From Opisthorchis felineus (lineage: Eukaryota; Platyhelminthes; Trematoda; Opisthorchiida; Opisthorchiidae): DNA of 64,000 nucleotides. The notes under the pieces are model-generated. The model had not been told where the DNA came from and did not search any database. It saw nothing but the letters and a program-made list of their open reading frames with translations. Where the stretch lies: NCBI GenBank assembly GCA_004794785.1, contig SJOL01002263.1:850363-914362 (forward strand), read 5' to 3'. A program made the position numbers and the translations under genes. Positions 35,101 through 48,995 of the stretch are shown one piece after another (within the stretch, counting starts at the first letter, position 1; each line of letters opens with the position of its first letter).

Positions 35101-37739
35101 GACTGCTCGGTAATGGTTTCACTTGTGTCCAGCGACTGACCCACCGGTTAGGACGCATCCGTCAGGTGATGGGATTAAAAGGTCAGCAATACTTTATTCC
35201 TTGTGCACATTTGAAGGAATTGTGGAGTTTGAATTCAAATCACTATCAGTCTTCCTCATTCCGAAGCGTCCTTTGCTGGCACAGCCAGTTCGTGTCTATA
35301 AGCGGGGGGGGGGGTCTAAAAATCTGCCGAGCACAATAATTTGAATCTTGCTCATTGTAGTTGGAAACAGTTTTAATTCGACTTTTAGATAAGTAGTTTT
35401 AATAAGGTTTCGTTTTAAAGAAGGTCACAGCGGTTTTTTTTAATGCTTCAGCTTTTTACGTAAATGCTTTGTCATACCAATTGCTTAAGTTAAAATCTAC
35501 GCTGGGATTAAGGGAAGACTCAAGTGAGTGCGTCTGTTTGACAGAACACAACAGAATATGCAAAACAAAATACCTGAAGCATAATAATACATATATATTT
35601 CTGGTGGTTAAGCCAGTGGACACTTCTATCCGGATAGCCTTCTCAGCGACATTGTTAGTCCTTAGACGATTCACGCAACTGTTATTCTGTTAGCTTAATG
35701 CCATCGGCATGTTTGTTAGCCCGTCAGGTTTCGGACCACTGTGCAGCAAAACGAAAGATATGTGGCAGGCTCAATTCCAGCCATGCAAACGTAGATGAAA
35801 GTTCCTCCAAATGATTCAGTGATCTGTAAAGCCAATAGGGAAAATAATCTACCGTTCGGAAAACCGCTAAGTGAAAGTGATGGAGTTCTACCAGGAAAGA
35901 AATTGAGTATCGCAGTCAGTACAAAGTAAGTAGTTCCTTAACGTTGCGCTTTCGTTTTGAAAACTTCACTTAACGGAAGCGGAAAAACTGTGTGTACGCT
36001 TGGCCACGATCCTAAGTTTCCGCGAAACCAGTTGTTCCAGACAGTGCAAGTCAGCACCCTATCAAGATCCTGAGGGCGGTTAGGAGTGAAGTGACAAACA
36101 GTATGAATAAATGGGATGGATAATCAAGGTTAAAGAATATCACGTGTCTTGTCCCGTCTAGCCCGCAAAAGTTCATTTCTTATGAGTTTGGAATTTGAGG
36201 CATTTCAGTGTTTCAGTTTAGAATACAGTGCGCTGATAGTTTACGAGTTCCTCTGAGTATATGACATGAAAAGGTTTTTCGGAATTTTAGTGAAAATTTG
36301 TATTTACAGTGCATTTGTTGGGCTACTACTAGTGCAGGGTAAGCGGCATGCATGTCCCACACAGCCACTGGTACCGCCAAACCGGTACGTTGCGGTAAAC
36401 TCACTAATATGTACAACGCGATGAAATTACCTATGGCCATCAGGAGTGAAGATGGTTGTTTTGGTCGTGACCATGCCCACATTGTGAGTTAAACTGACCA
36501 TTATTCTGAAATATACAATCCAGTTTGGTTTCCACAGGGCACTAAAATGGATCCCAGCTAAACCACTGGATTCCCATATCCTCGGACCAAATGAGCTGCC
36601 TTACGGTGAGCTCATGTTCCAATTGCTAAGATATTTAGGATATCGCAGCATATTTTCTAGATAGGAGGCACTACTGTTAGCGTCTCCCACCGGTTACACC
36701 CGTATGGCTCTCATTACGCAGGCGAAGTCCCTCACTTTCTATCAGTCCTCTGTTCTATTCGAACATCAAACTGTAAGCAGTTATCTAAATACACTTATTT
36801 GCAAACTCATTTAAAGAGGGATTCAGCTGAATTCCATCTAAATCGCCGGTGATGCATGATTGTGCGTTGTACTTTTTCACATTGAAATTGATGCATCAGT
36901 CCCGCATAAGTCAATACTATTTTTCGAACATCACTCGTGAGTGCACTCCAAGCTCTGCTTTATTATGGGAATATTTATGTACTCACGCAATTGACAGTGA
37001 ATACTAAATCTGGTGTCGTTTGCAACTCACAGTCCTGAATTCCCAACCAGTGTTGCTGAAGCCCATCTTTAATGGTTCTAAATACGATCCAAGATGCTGT
37101 GCTGATCAGACGAAGACTCTGTTCTTTTTTGGTCGTATTGGGATTGGTGCCTCCGTACTTTCGAAAAAAACCTTGTTTCATGATTGCCCGATTGTTGTGG
37201 ATTACGCGGAATTCGGCTTGACTTTAAGTCAGTATGTTGAGCCTACATCTTTCGACGCCGTCAGATGTGCATTATTTGTCCACCTCATTTACTTGTGCGT
37301 GATTCGGAATAAACAACACGGAAATCCATTCGCCAACTATAGGCACAAGCCATCCAATGCGGATTTGACGACCAGCCAGACAAGGGTCCGAGAGATCGAC
37401 TGGTTGCCAGCATTATCATTCCGTTTTGTGTCCATTCCGAGCAGCTTCATACCGTTCTGTGCCTATTACGTCGGACAGAGCTGAAAATCTCGTGAGGAAA
37501 GCTCACTGATTTGCCGTTGAATTAGATTTTGCTATTGTATACACAGCGGCAATTGGAATCAAGCCTGGCATTGGGGAAAACCGATATACCTCCAAATCTG
37601 GTTGCTTATGTTCACCGTATCTCTGGCTCCCTAGTGAGGAAAAATTCTGGCCATTGAATTATAACGGACGCTGGAGGTGTGCATTCGCCGGCCTCAGAAG
37701 TAGCTTTGATGCAGTGCATGCCTATAACTCGCATACCGA

Positions 37740-37740
<1 letters not shown>

Positions 37741-37777
<37 letters not shown>
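37741..37777. repeat. (TA)n microsatellite
   Basis: Pure alternating TA run of about 37 bp with no interruption. Confidence 0.95.
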
Positions 37778-37778
<1 letters not shown>

Positions 37779-37935
37779 CTATGAAATTATGGGTTCTCAT
37801 GGAACCATTATTCCTGTTGATTGTTTTCTCTTAGTATTGCGTACAACGTGATTCCCCGTTTTTGTTGCTTAGGTTTCCCGCCTATACCGCCTTTCTTGTT
37901 TTTTTTACCTGAACCGGTCTTTGACCTTGTCAGCG

Positions 37936-37960
37936 CACGTGTTGTTTAACTCAACACGTG
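37936..37960. repeat. 9-bp inverted repeat (hairpin)
   Basis: CACGTGTTG, 7-base loop tttaact, CAACACGTG. Both arms contain the E-box-like palindrome CACGTG. Confidence 0.8.
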
Positions 37961-39777
37961 GGCGTCGCTACCTTGTAAACACGCTGCCTTGAGTCTGTGT
38001 GGACTTCGGGATCCGTTAGGAAGTAGCAGTTCTTAAACCGGTGAATAGAATCCGGCGTAGTCCCACGATTTAAGGTTTGTACAATTTTGTTATTTTGTTA
38101 TTGTATTAAGAGTACCGCATTTGTTGATAAACCTCCGTTGAACGATTTGACTTTTTGGGTTTTGCGCGCAATTCAACGTGGCCCAAATGATTGCTGTAAA
38201 AAAATAATTGGTTGGTTGGTGTCAGGTTTTGTTATCGTCGGAGAGGTTGGTCTACCCATAATTGGAACCAGTGCTGCGCAGGTTCCTTACATTTTACTCA
38301 CCCAGATTTCCACTACCAGTTCTTAAAGCTAATCCAAAGGCCAAATTCTGAATGGTAGTACGGACACGGGTGGTATTGAGACCTCACCCGTAAAGATATA
38401 TATACCTGGAGAACCTGTTCCCATGAGACGGCTTCTGATCTCATACGATCTTCGCAAACCTGTAGCAAAACCGATTTGGTATTTATGTTGCGAAGAGTCA
38501 TAAAACTAGTTGATCATTCAGCCTGAAGAACAGTTTTATTCACTCCGTTGGAAGATGACAGCAAGAAGCCAGGAATTTTGAGTTCATCGTCTTGCGGTCA
38601 TTTCGCCCAAGCAGACTCCCACAACCGCCAGTCCCAAAGACGTTCTAAACGGACTAGCCAGATATAAATGACCTCAAAGATGGGCCTAAACCATTCACGT
38701 TTTTCAACCCCACTTGAAAGTGTTTCTATTAAGTCGACTGGTGCAATTAGCGCTTTCGGGTTGCAAAAGCAAAGCATTTTAAAATCGAACTTTGAATATC
38801 AGCAACCATTGAACAGCAAGGTCTGAGCACAATTGGAAGAATTATTTGTTAATTTATTATTTGTAAAAATTACTCTGGGAGTGGGTGTTGAGGTATACCA
38901 AATTGTGTAATCATCCAATCTGATAAAAAATAAACATGGTACACCTCTCCTCGTCATGGGTCGTCCAATTAGTTGTGAGCGCTAATCCTAAGAAGTACCC
39001 ACGTTAGGTGTCCAGTACCAAGATTTTGTGTTTTAGCCGTTCCGGATGTCTGCGCAGGCTAATTACAATGGTTTTGTAAAGAAAAAATCATGTGTGTTCA
39101 GACAAAGAAACTGTCAGTGAGAAAGTGAACTATAGAAGGATGCACTTCTGGCTAGAAACTTAGCTATTTTTCTTGACCACAATCCTTAAATTTAGTTCAG
39201 GACTGATAGATTTCCTTCACCCACTTCCAGGCAGTCAGAGGACGGAAGAATAGGCCAGACAGAAGGGAGGTCAAACAACTAGTGAAGCTTACTGAAAGCG
39301 ACTGGTTGCCTGGATGAAACGTACGTCCAAACGCAGTAGCAACTGCAGTGAGATATAAACTGCCTTGAAAAAACTATGCCTTAGGATGCATAATCTGCCC
39401 TACCTGGGAGTGACCTAGGTAGATTCAACTGCGAATTCATCGGCACACGTAGCAACCTAACCCAATTTATTCACTTATGACAGTTCAACTTTATCACCAA
39501 AACTTCACGTGGCGTCGTGCACGAGCAACTTATCCGCATTAAGGATACGAAAGATGTAACCATAATCTGCCACCACCCATGTTACTGGAAGTTTCTACTG
39601 ACTTTCTCACCGAACCAGTGAGCCCTTTATTCGAACAGAATCTCGCTGCTTGGAAAACTGTTGATTATTGGAGTGTCGTAAACAACACTCGTGCACCTAG
39701 GAAAGATGCGTCAGAATTTCGCTCCATTGTACGTTTACAATTGTTCGAAAGATTAATTTGAAATGAAAAATGCGCTT

Positions 39778-39890
39778 GGTTGTTAATCAGGTGGCTGTTG
39801 ATCTGTTCACCGAGCTTAACAATTGGCTTTCAAACGTTTCGTCACCGTACGAGGAGACATCATCAGTGCGCAGTTGGGTGCACACTGATT
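39778..39890 (-). mobile_element. PLE 3' tail fragment, well preserved
   Basis: 'caggtggctgttgatctgtt', 'caccgagcttaacaattggc', 'aaacgtttcgtcaccgta' and 'catcatcagtgcgcagttgg' match the tail at every block. Probable further PLE sequence extends toward 40,100. Confidence 0.7.
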
Positions 39891-42800
39891 CAATTTACAA
39901 TTCTCTGTTACCGAAATTCCCCACTCATCCGAGGTATGTGGGTAATATTCACGAGACTATGCTTTCTTCCACTTTCTTACCTTCGTGCGGTAGTAGCATG
40001 TCTACACTCGATTCTTTTCACCCAGTACTTGACTGTACAAAGCGGCACTCAGGGAGCTCACGTAGCTCTACGGGAATAGTGCATATAACATCGTTCACCG
40101 ATACTCAATGATCTGAAGTGACAGGATGCGGTACTGTCCCTAACTGAAGGACCAATATACGACGAATCATCCAGTAACTATTCTACTCACAGTGGTGCTG
40201 TTTTTGTTTCAAAATCCTCCAACGCAAATTATTTGAGCATAGTTATCCCAAGTGCCTTCACCAGACTCCGATGGCTGGCACTCTGCGCTATCCAGCTAAA
40301 GCTGCTGCTTGTATCCAAGCAATCTCATCTTGAAGTTAGCTAGTACATGTTTTGTCACACTGAATTCGCCGATTTTCCGTTGTATTTCTCGAAATGTTTG
40401 AGCAGAAATAATGCACGTTTCAGCAAACAGTGGAATATCAATCGGTTGTGTGATCAGCAAAACCCAATTGCGCCTATTATCACTTGTCCCCGAGGATTGT
40501 ACGTAATTTCTAAAGTCCTATTTCTATATCTCGCCGTCTCATACCCCTAAACCCGACCAAAACCCAATGGTGTCTAATGGTGTCTGTACTGCACCTTTCC
40601 GTGATTCCCGTCTTCCCGACTTGCTCGGATACATGGATAATAGAACATATGCGATAAGCAGTCTGAGGCCACGGCCTCTGGCCGAATGTAGATAATCCTT
40701 CTTTTCATGTTCCTATGTGTTCCTCTAACTCTTCCATTGTTTTGCATACTGAGGAATTTACCTTCCGACGTTCGTTTCATTGGACATGTGAGCATTTGTC
40801 GGCGATCAGTCACCATTGTCGCACATAGTGTTATTATACCCGTGTAAATTTCCAAACTACTTGCGAGTAGCCGGTTTCCCTCTGTTTTTAGTGGTGAGCC
40901 ATGACCAGTGGGGTACACGGGAAATATCCACGATATATTTATGATAAAAAATTCATTGACCGACTGAGTCAAATGTGTAGTGATATCAGTCAAGTGATTC
41001 TATCTAACTTCTTTGAGACCCTCCACTTTAGTAAAGAATAATGTTGGGATATCAGTTGTCATATCTCACACCCCACCGAAATACTCCCAGGGGACCGAAG
41101 GTGGGTTGTCTACCTGTGCGATTGGTTAACTTTTGTTTCATCCCACCAGCCGAACGAAGATGCATCCCCCGCTGCGGAATGAGCTTAAGATATTACGGAC
41201 GTAACCTAGAAGCGATGGTGGAGGTGCTAATCAACCGTTGTATCCAAAATCCTTACATTGCCTATGCTTTCTTGCGAGTTAAAATTAGTCAATTAAGGGG
41301 ATAATGTATGTCTTACGGAACTAACCCGTGTAGTGTTGAGAGTACCAGCTATTCATATGTCCCCATAAAGTACTGTTTAATATAGGAAATGTACTGGAAT
41401 ATTTGTGCATTCATTGGTGGTTGATCAGGTGGCCGTTGGTCTGTTTGCGGAGCTTGCCAACTAGTTTGCATAAGTTTCATCACCGATTGAGGTGAAGTCA
41501 TAAGTGCGTGCATTTATTACTTCCGGCCCTCTCTCCCGCCCGGCCGTACCTGGTGAGCGGAACTGATTAACTTCAATGCCTAACGGTCTTTCCGACGTTT
41601 TTGTTCCCCTTCCTGCCTGCTCGCAGTTTGCACTTGGCTGAGCAAAGTTTAGGTGTGTATTTGCGAAAGTAAGTTATACAATGCTGGGGATGTCACCTGT
41701 ACACAAACTGTTATTTCCCTACGGTGACCCTGGTAACACTTTCTCTCTCTTCCCTCAAACCCGGAAAAGCATTGCACATAATTCATTGAAATGCGTCACT
41801 CTCTTTCACATCGGAAGCCAGAGTCTGAGCAACCGAGGTCCCCTTGACCACCAAGCTGACATTACTCGCCTTTCCGGGACACCCATTTCTGGTTTCCGTT
41901 CAAGGCCCGTCAGATTCCCACGGGTGGATACCCTCGTGATAACTTGAGACCATATCGCGTCCATGAAGCCCAGTCATCTTGTTCTGTTACCCTATTAATC
42001 TGGCCGTCCCCACCACCTTACGGCTTCATGAGACGTTCTTGTAAAGGATGCTTTCTGCTATGGGCTGTGTTTTGAATCCTAACACACCAGGAGGCAGCTA
42101 CTCACCGCGTATTCAAAAAATGATCAGTTTCCTAGAATGGCTGATTACTAGTAGCAACATGACCGCTGTATGTTAAAGACTTCCGGTTCGTTCGTAGGGC
42201 AAAATCCGGGAACCAATAAAGCTCGCAACACACGACTCCTAGTTCAAATTTCAAGCTGCACCTTATGGCCTGTACAAGCTACGATCTACAAAAAAAATCA
42301 GCGTGATTAACCCCCAAAAGCATTTCCATTTCCCACTGGCTTAGCAGTCATCTCGCTGTCAACTTACCACCATCTTGAAGACATAAATCGATATCAGTCG
42401 ATATGTGCCACTTAACGCCAGTGCACATAATACAAGTCGTATCGCAACACCACAGACTGGATCTTCGAAGAAATCGCCCACCTATTCTGGTCAGTTACCG
42501 GTGTACGTGTGAACAATCCCCTCGATATGCGAAACTCATGTTACCGGGAAACCCAGTCTAAAAAATGGCACGTTGGTGACTGCTCACAACTTTCTTGTTG
42601 GTCCGTCAGAACTACGGTCAAAAACAGGGTCAACGAACTTACCATCATTGACAGCAATACCTCGGTAATGCGTACTAGTGCTTAACAACTGGCACCGCTT
42701 AAATCAACACACTAGTTTTCATTATGCTCGAGGATAACTTATAACGCACTACGATGAAAAGTTGAAGGTGCGAACCGAACACTTCAGCCCACTACTCAAT

Positions 42801-45554
42801 CGTCCACACCAGCACCATCCACCAGTCCAAAGATGAAGTTACCCAGAGGAAATCTAAAAATCCTGTTTGCAATAAAAACTCAAACCCTCTCACAATCCTT
42901 CTCCTTCAGTGTGGAATGTTGACTCTTCTCCGATACCCAAAAAGAACTACCGGGGTATGGGCATGAAAGAGGTGGTAGCAGGAGCGTTTGCCGTGATACT
43001 ACTGTGCCGCTTTGTACTGGAATACATTGAGGAAGACTGTCGAAGAAGTTGCGTCTATGCTACAGTTGCGCCAAGTTACGTTTTGGAACAGTGCTGCAGG
43101 TTCCATCAACCAGATACCGCTTGAAGTCCAGCTGATACTATCTATTGATATTCTTCAACTGGACGTGTTGTGCAAAAATCGCTTCATGTTTCAGTTAGAA
43201 TTACATTTAATGTCCACTCATTTTACCTTACACGGCACTACTCATAAGATTGAAAGACAATATTATCATACTACTGTTGTATTACAATTTCACCCAAGTT
43301 CTCGTTCACACCAACTTAATTTGGAAGTGGGTGTTCACTGCCACACATTCAAGTACGAAATAAGACTGATGGAAACTAGACCTAACTGATGAGTCCCAAG
43401 AAGGACAAAGCTGGTAGTCCGGAATTTTCAGCGGCCATGAGTGTCACGTGAAAGATATCTGCCGTCCACCCTATTGACTACTGTGAAACATTTAACTCAG
43501 TGAGCAGATACTGCCTTGAAGTCTAGCGGTATGCCAGGTGAACTGCTGAATACTATTAGAGCCTGACACCTAAGCATGGGATCTTACGTTCGAGACAGTG
43601 GCGAGTATCTTAGATTCCGGTATTCGACGGGATTCCAGGATTCCAGCTAGTTCTTTCGATTTCTCAGTCAAATAGACAATGACGCATGCCCGTAACAATT
43701 TTCCGAAAGCCAAAGTAAGCCCTGTCACATAGGCTTCTGACATTAACTACGTTGGCGATATCGTCATTCTGATCAAAGATCGGGAAGGGGTGATTTGTCC
43801 TTGGTCCACCTGCCACCATGTCTGTTGAACGAGCTGAAAACACGTTGAAAAAGATCCTCTACGACGATCTAGCATACTCAGCATCGACAGAGAACATAGA
43901 GACCGAGTCAACCCCTTCGATTATATGCACTCTAGAATCCAAGAGGTTAGGCACTGAGGAAAACTGGATGTTCACATCGCTAACACCAAAAAAATCTTTG
44001 CGTAGCCCACAGGCCAGGCAACCAAATTCCGAACACAGTTGCGTGTGCACTACCTGGCAGCTCGACCAGTAATGACAAGCCTCTGAGTCCTGATCTGTCC
44101 GGACGGATGCGAAGTGTTTAACCACTATTGCTTATGGTCAATCATGAAAGTCGGTCAGAGCGACGTAGTACTTATTCACGGATTCAGAGGTACGATACTG
44201 ATAGCCTTTCACAAGTGATTCGGTGATTTCAAATACAATGGCTTAGACGTGCCTTCCGCAAGCCAAATATAGGACTGTTCCAACGATCCTTCGCGCGACT
44301 GCCTAGTTCGGAATGGCACTATCACGAAGGATGGTCTAAAACCGGGCTATCATAAATCAGTGCTGGCGTCGGACCCCTGGGTCACCAGGCTATCAGTAGT
44401 ATGTAGCAATGGAAAAAGCAGTGAAGGAGAGTACACTCGAACGCTTGGGCTGATCTGGTTCCGGTGACAACGGTGATTCAGGGTACTCTTGGGGATGTCC
44501 CATACTTCTCCTGGATTTACCGCAGATTAATAACAGAATAACGTAATTGGATGTAAATCAAAAAGCAGACTACACGCCCTAAATATGTAATTTCATTATC
44601 CTAGTTGTCCAGCTTTATCTTCCAAACCAGTCACAATGGCTATTACTTGAAACAAACACATAAGTCTGCGAACGCCATAAGTCAATATGAGACAAACATT
44701 ACTGGAAATTAGTGTGTGATCTGGTTTTGTTTGGCAGATTAACGTACAACTGCGTCCACTAAACGTTGAAAATTTGTTCAGAACCGGGTCATGAATATGC
44801 AGTGCAAAACTGGACCTCAATGTCCTCAACACAAGATGCAGTTCACATGCCGTCATTACACGAGTCTGTACTCAGAGCAAGGGTATGAAAGCCTTTCCTT
44901 GTCCGACCAGCGACTGGAAACATTGTCACGGTTAAATGAGCGGATACTACGGTTTCTTGTTCGCTTGCAGATCTCGATGTCATATAGACAAAGCTCTTGT
45001 CAATCTAAAGCGCGCCAGCTGGTGCCATTTTGTGTAAGCTCACTCACAATGAAACGCTCAGACATAGAAGTCTTGGTAATAAGCATGTAGAAAATCCACA
45101 GCTAAATGCCACCGAGTTAGCGGGATGTCCCATGATGTAAGGAGTTCAACTCACAGTTCAAGAGTACCTTCTGGCCGAAACAGTTGGATAACCTGGATAA
45201 GTGAATTTGAGTTGTTTGGAGTGGATTACATCTGACGCACCGCCAAACAATCGTTTTATGATTCAACTATTACGGGTTGAGTGGTACGAGCCTGGAATAG
45301 CCAACGGTCTAACAATCGCTGGTCGCCGACCCGAAGAAGTCTTAGATCTTTGCCTCACAGAAGCACTACCTGAACTGTATAGTAGCCTACACTGCCATCC
45401 GGAAAATATCACTACTTAATCTATGGGAACCTTATGCGGTTAACTATTAAAATAACCTGACTTAGGATGCACTCAAACAAAAATATTCGGTCAACTCACT
45501 CCACTGCTGAAGATACTGCGGAAGGACAACCATCCAGTCTGTTACCCCCCCCCC
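39891..45554. other. No gene recognised (apart from the PLE tail inside)
   Basis: The largest frames are minus 40,574-40,993 (139 codons) and plus 43,012-43,389 (125 codons). Neither shows a known domain. The first has an internal donor (GGAAG|GTAAAT) and a poor acceptor. A C10 run precedes the assembly gap. Confidence 0.4.
41413..41515 (-). mobile_element. PLE 3' tail fragment
   Basis: 'gttgatcaggtggccgttgg' through 'atcaccgattgaggtgaagt' and 'cataagtgcgtgc'. Same orientation as the 39.8- and 57.1-kb copies. Confidence 0.65.
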
Positions 45555-45762
45555 NNNNNNNNNNNNNNNNNNNNNNNNNNNNNNNNNNNNNNNNNNNNNN
45601 NNNNNNNNNNNNNNNNNNNNNNNNNNNNNNNNNNNNNNNNNNNNNNNNNNNNNNNNNNNNNNNNNNNNNNNNNNNNNNNNNNNNNNNNNNNNNNNNNNNN
45701 NNNNNNNNNNNNNNNNNNNNNNNNNNNNNNNNNNNNNNNNNNNNNNNNNNNNNNNNNNNNNN
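45555..45762. other. Assembly gap, 208 N
   Basis: Undetermined bases immediately after a C10 homopolymer (45,545-45,554). Open frames reported across the N run are not real. LINE sequence resumes right after it. Confidence 0.99.
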
Positions 45763-48150
45763 CTTCCTCCGGCTGGTGCTCGCATAGCTTTCACTATTCG
45801 TCTCAAAACTGCCATTTTTTACACTAAAAACCCTCTGTGTACATCAGCAGTCTAACGACAATGACATCGCCCAACTTTCCTTCCTATTGCGCACATCTTA
45901 CAATCCGACCCCATCACTTTGTATGTCCGGCGATTTAAATGTCAGCTGTGGCTAGCACTCATATAGCACGCGGACTTCGCTGGCCTTAAGGCAGAATCTG
46001 TTGCCATCTCCAACCCATCATCTAAAATTGTTCCTTCTTCAACGCGAATTCCGTCTTGACTTGATAACCACTCCGCCATCATATTCAGTAAAGACTTCTA
46101 CCCTCTCTCAGCTCCCCTGACAAATTCGTAACTAACCATTCCAACTTAAGTTGCGATACCCACCTGCTGACTGGCGAAAAGCGACAGTACTCCCACTCTT
46201 ATTCCTATTATGGTCATATAATTCTCACTGGAAATATTGTTCCTAAACTAAGGAATGATGCATTTGGTGCACCGCTTTTTTCTAAGACAGTAAAACCTCA
46301 CCCATGGAATGGTTGTCATAATTGTCTTCGTGCTGCCGGAATATAAGAAAAATAATGTAGGAACTCCTGCGTTCCCTTACACACGCTCCCTGCTACACCG
46401 TTCTAACCCTCTTTAATTGTAATTGCCAAGCCCAAGGGCACGTTCGCCAGTCACAAGGCGGACAGAACGTCCAAAATATCCATCGAAATTCGGTGTTCCT
46501 GTAAATTACAAAAAGCAGTCAGGATTTCTGTTCCCCCTACCTTCCTAAACCTGCACTCAGTATAGTCTTAAGCACTGTCAGCAAAATGAAGTATTTGATA
46601 ATCATCGTTGCCTTGCACCAACTACCTTTAACCTCTGTTTGTCTACTCGAGCCCAAGTCCTTACTACCTGCGATTTCAGTTAGGGCTGCTCGTCAGTGTC
46701 TCCCTTCACTAAATACCTTTAAGCCCCTTGGTCTTGATGGGGTCCCTCCACATTTTGCTCTATACTTACGCTCCAACCATCCTCATCTCTAGTCTTTCCT
46801 TCTTAATCATTAAGCTTCCCTCTTCTTGAGAACGATCCCACTCACTCCCCATTACTGAGCGCGGTTCTTCACCCAACCTTAAAAACTATCGCGCCATCCA
46901 CATAATCCCTAGTTTGTCCCGAAATGGGTCATGTCAAACACTTCCGGCATAACCTGATTGACAAGTCTCCCAGGCGACCACCAGCATGTAATCGGGTGCC
47001 ACCATCCCGGTAAGTGGTTATACACTCTGTGCTGTACCTGACTCGTTCGTCAAGGGCGAACTATTCGAAAGTGATGTCTCATCAGCATCCAGACACGTGT
47101 GGTACAACGACCTGATTGTCAAATTGATGAACCGGATCGGAAACTCCATGAAAAACCGGTTTACTCAGGTAGACCTTGGCAATATTTTCCGATTAACAGG
47201 ATTCTTCGCCCTCATCGTCTTCAATGGTCCTCTTGTATCCGGTTGCACACACGCTCCTGCAAGTGATGCAACCGCCGACATTTCTAATCCTTATCCCCCT
47301 CACAGTCTGCTTCATCTCGGCTTGATAACTACGTGCACACAAACGGCACATTGAACCGACCTTGAATTAGGGACTGAGCCTACCTGGACGCAGCTACATC
47401 GAATCCTACCAAACTTAAACATGTTTCCCTCCGCCAACCCCTCTTACCAGTCTCCATCGCTATCCTTGTCATCTAATTGTTAGCTCTTCGGTCTGTTCTT
47501 TTTCAGCAGTCACAATCTTAACTGACTATAACCCGATACCTCAGAAAATTATATCTCCTTCTTCATCTTCCCACTTCCTCATTTGCGCAAGTCTCGGATC
47601 TGTCCTACTATAGAATACCCATGCCATATATGGGGTGGTATTTTTTTTTACACACTTGCTACCAGATGGTACTCAACGGGTCTCACTGGTTTGCAAGCTG
47701 TGACTAATAATCTGCAGACCCTCTCTCATCATCGGGACGAAGCTCTTTCCCGCTGCATTGTCACGACTGCTATAGTAAAGGTCGATTGGATTCGCTTCCC
47801 TCGTCTCATTCCCACAGTCGTTCAATCGGCTGAACCACTCAACCACCCGCATCGTTTCAGTTCCCGTGTTAAAAGTAACTGTTTTCTGTTTCATTTACTT
47901 TCAGGATCAATGGCCTTTAGAATGCTTCTCCGACTCTTTTGTAAATCGTCTTAATCTTCAAACTCTCAAGACGAGGACTAACATCCCTCTGCCCAGGCCC
48001 CCATGACGACCCAATGGTGTGCACCATCTATACGCCGTTCATCTCCATATTGGCGTGCTTTTTTGCTACATGATTTCAGCCAAACTGACGCCCACTCTTC
48101 CTACCCACAGTCCTTGATCATGGACCCTCCGTTCTCCCGGTAAATCACTC
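45763..48150 (+). mobile_element. LINE (CR1/Jockey-like) remnant: endonuclease end, RT pieces, C-terminal domain
   Basis: Frame-shifted plus-strand translation gives the LINE ORF2 order. 'LCMSGDLNVSCG' near 45,920-45,955 is the GD(F/L)N endonuclease motif. 'FKPLGLDGVPPHF' at about 46,718-46,757 is the RT fingers block with the family K..G.DG(V/I) pattern. 'LKNYRAIHIIPSLS' near 46,880-46,920 follows. 'TIEYPCHIWGG' at about 47,605-47,640 and 'LQTLSHHRDEALS' at about 47,715-47,755 belong to the conserved region after the RT (family LEY..H.WGG and L..L..RR). Many stops and shifts show the copy is dead. The 5' part may sit in or before the N gap. Confidence 0.75.
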
Positions 48151-48910
48151 CTGTGAGTAACGGAAAACCCATACACTGCAGCCATGACATCTACATTGCT
48201 CGGGAAGAAGAGGCGCTAAAATGCCAGCGACCGTTGTGTGATCGCAGTAGGCAAAGGACCACGCAATACCACGCATTACATTGCCACTTCCATTGAAAGT
48301 ACGATGCAGATATCCTCGTATTTTGCCCCTACCTTTCCAAACACGCTGATGTGTGCGACTGAAGAATCGAGTCACTGCCATCAACCGACGATTTATGTGC
48401 AAAGCAGTCCCATAAACCGCTGAGGCGCTTGGTCAAACCATTTTGTACGACTAATAAGAACTGCTGCACGCTTGGACATGACTGGGGTTAGCAGATACTC
48501 GTGACGCTTCTGACTTTGATCGAACAACCCATCATCTTTCAGTCCCTATCCGCCAATGATACCCCAGTTGACTAGCACAAACAGTGCAGGATCACTACGC
48601 CTTCAGAGCGGTGCAGGGCCACGCCTCACACTTCCAAAGCTGTACAGGGATGAACATCGGAAGCAGCTGAACTAATCGGCACTAGAATAATTGCACCCAA
48701 TTAGTACGAACAGATAAGGTCAACGAAAGAAATCCAGTTGGAGTGGCCAAGCAGTTGGGGAATAGCGAACCAGTTTCAGGTTAAACGCCGGGTGGGTCTT
48801 GAAGAGTTTTACTTTAAAATTCAACGTTGGCACATTTCCGGTTTATGAGCGTCATGCGACCTGCAGTAAGGACAACCATTGGTGCATCCCTACGTTCTGC
48901 TCCGCTCTCC

Positions 48911-48995
48911 AACAACGCACTGACATCACCTTGATTGGTGATTAAACGTTTGCAACCGAAGGGCCCACCTCAACAAACCAACGACCATCTACCAA
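48911..48995 (+). mobile_element. PLE 3' tail fragment, plus orientation
   Basis: 'acgcactgacatcaccttga', 'ttggtgattaaacgtttgca' and 'caacaaaccaacgaccatct' match 13,141-13,222. Upstream 48,440-48,900 is probably also PLE-derived, but no motif is clear. Confidence 0.6.

Larger units (their letters stand above)
30732..39777. other. Gene-poor stretch with simple repeats
   Basis: No supported gene. Simple-sequence tracts: (TA)n at about 33,118-33,134 followed by the palindrome ATATATGCATATAT (33,141-33,154); TAGTA pentamers at about 34,687-34,706; G11 at 35,304-35,314; pure (TA)n at about 37,741-37,777. The 154-codon plus frame at 37,020-37,484 has no recognisable domain. Confidence 0.45.

Noticed and set aside
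37020..37484. 154-codon plus-strand frame
   Set aside because: No recognisable motif. A minus-strand frame overlaps its start.
45462..45815. Open frames spanning the N run on both strands
   Set aside because: They exist only because N codons carry no stops.
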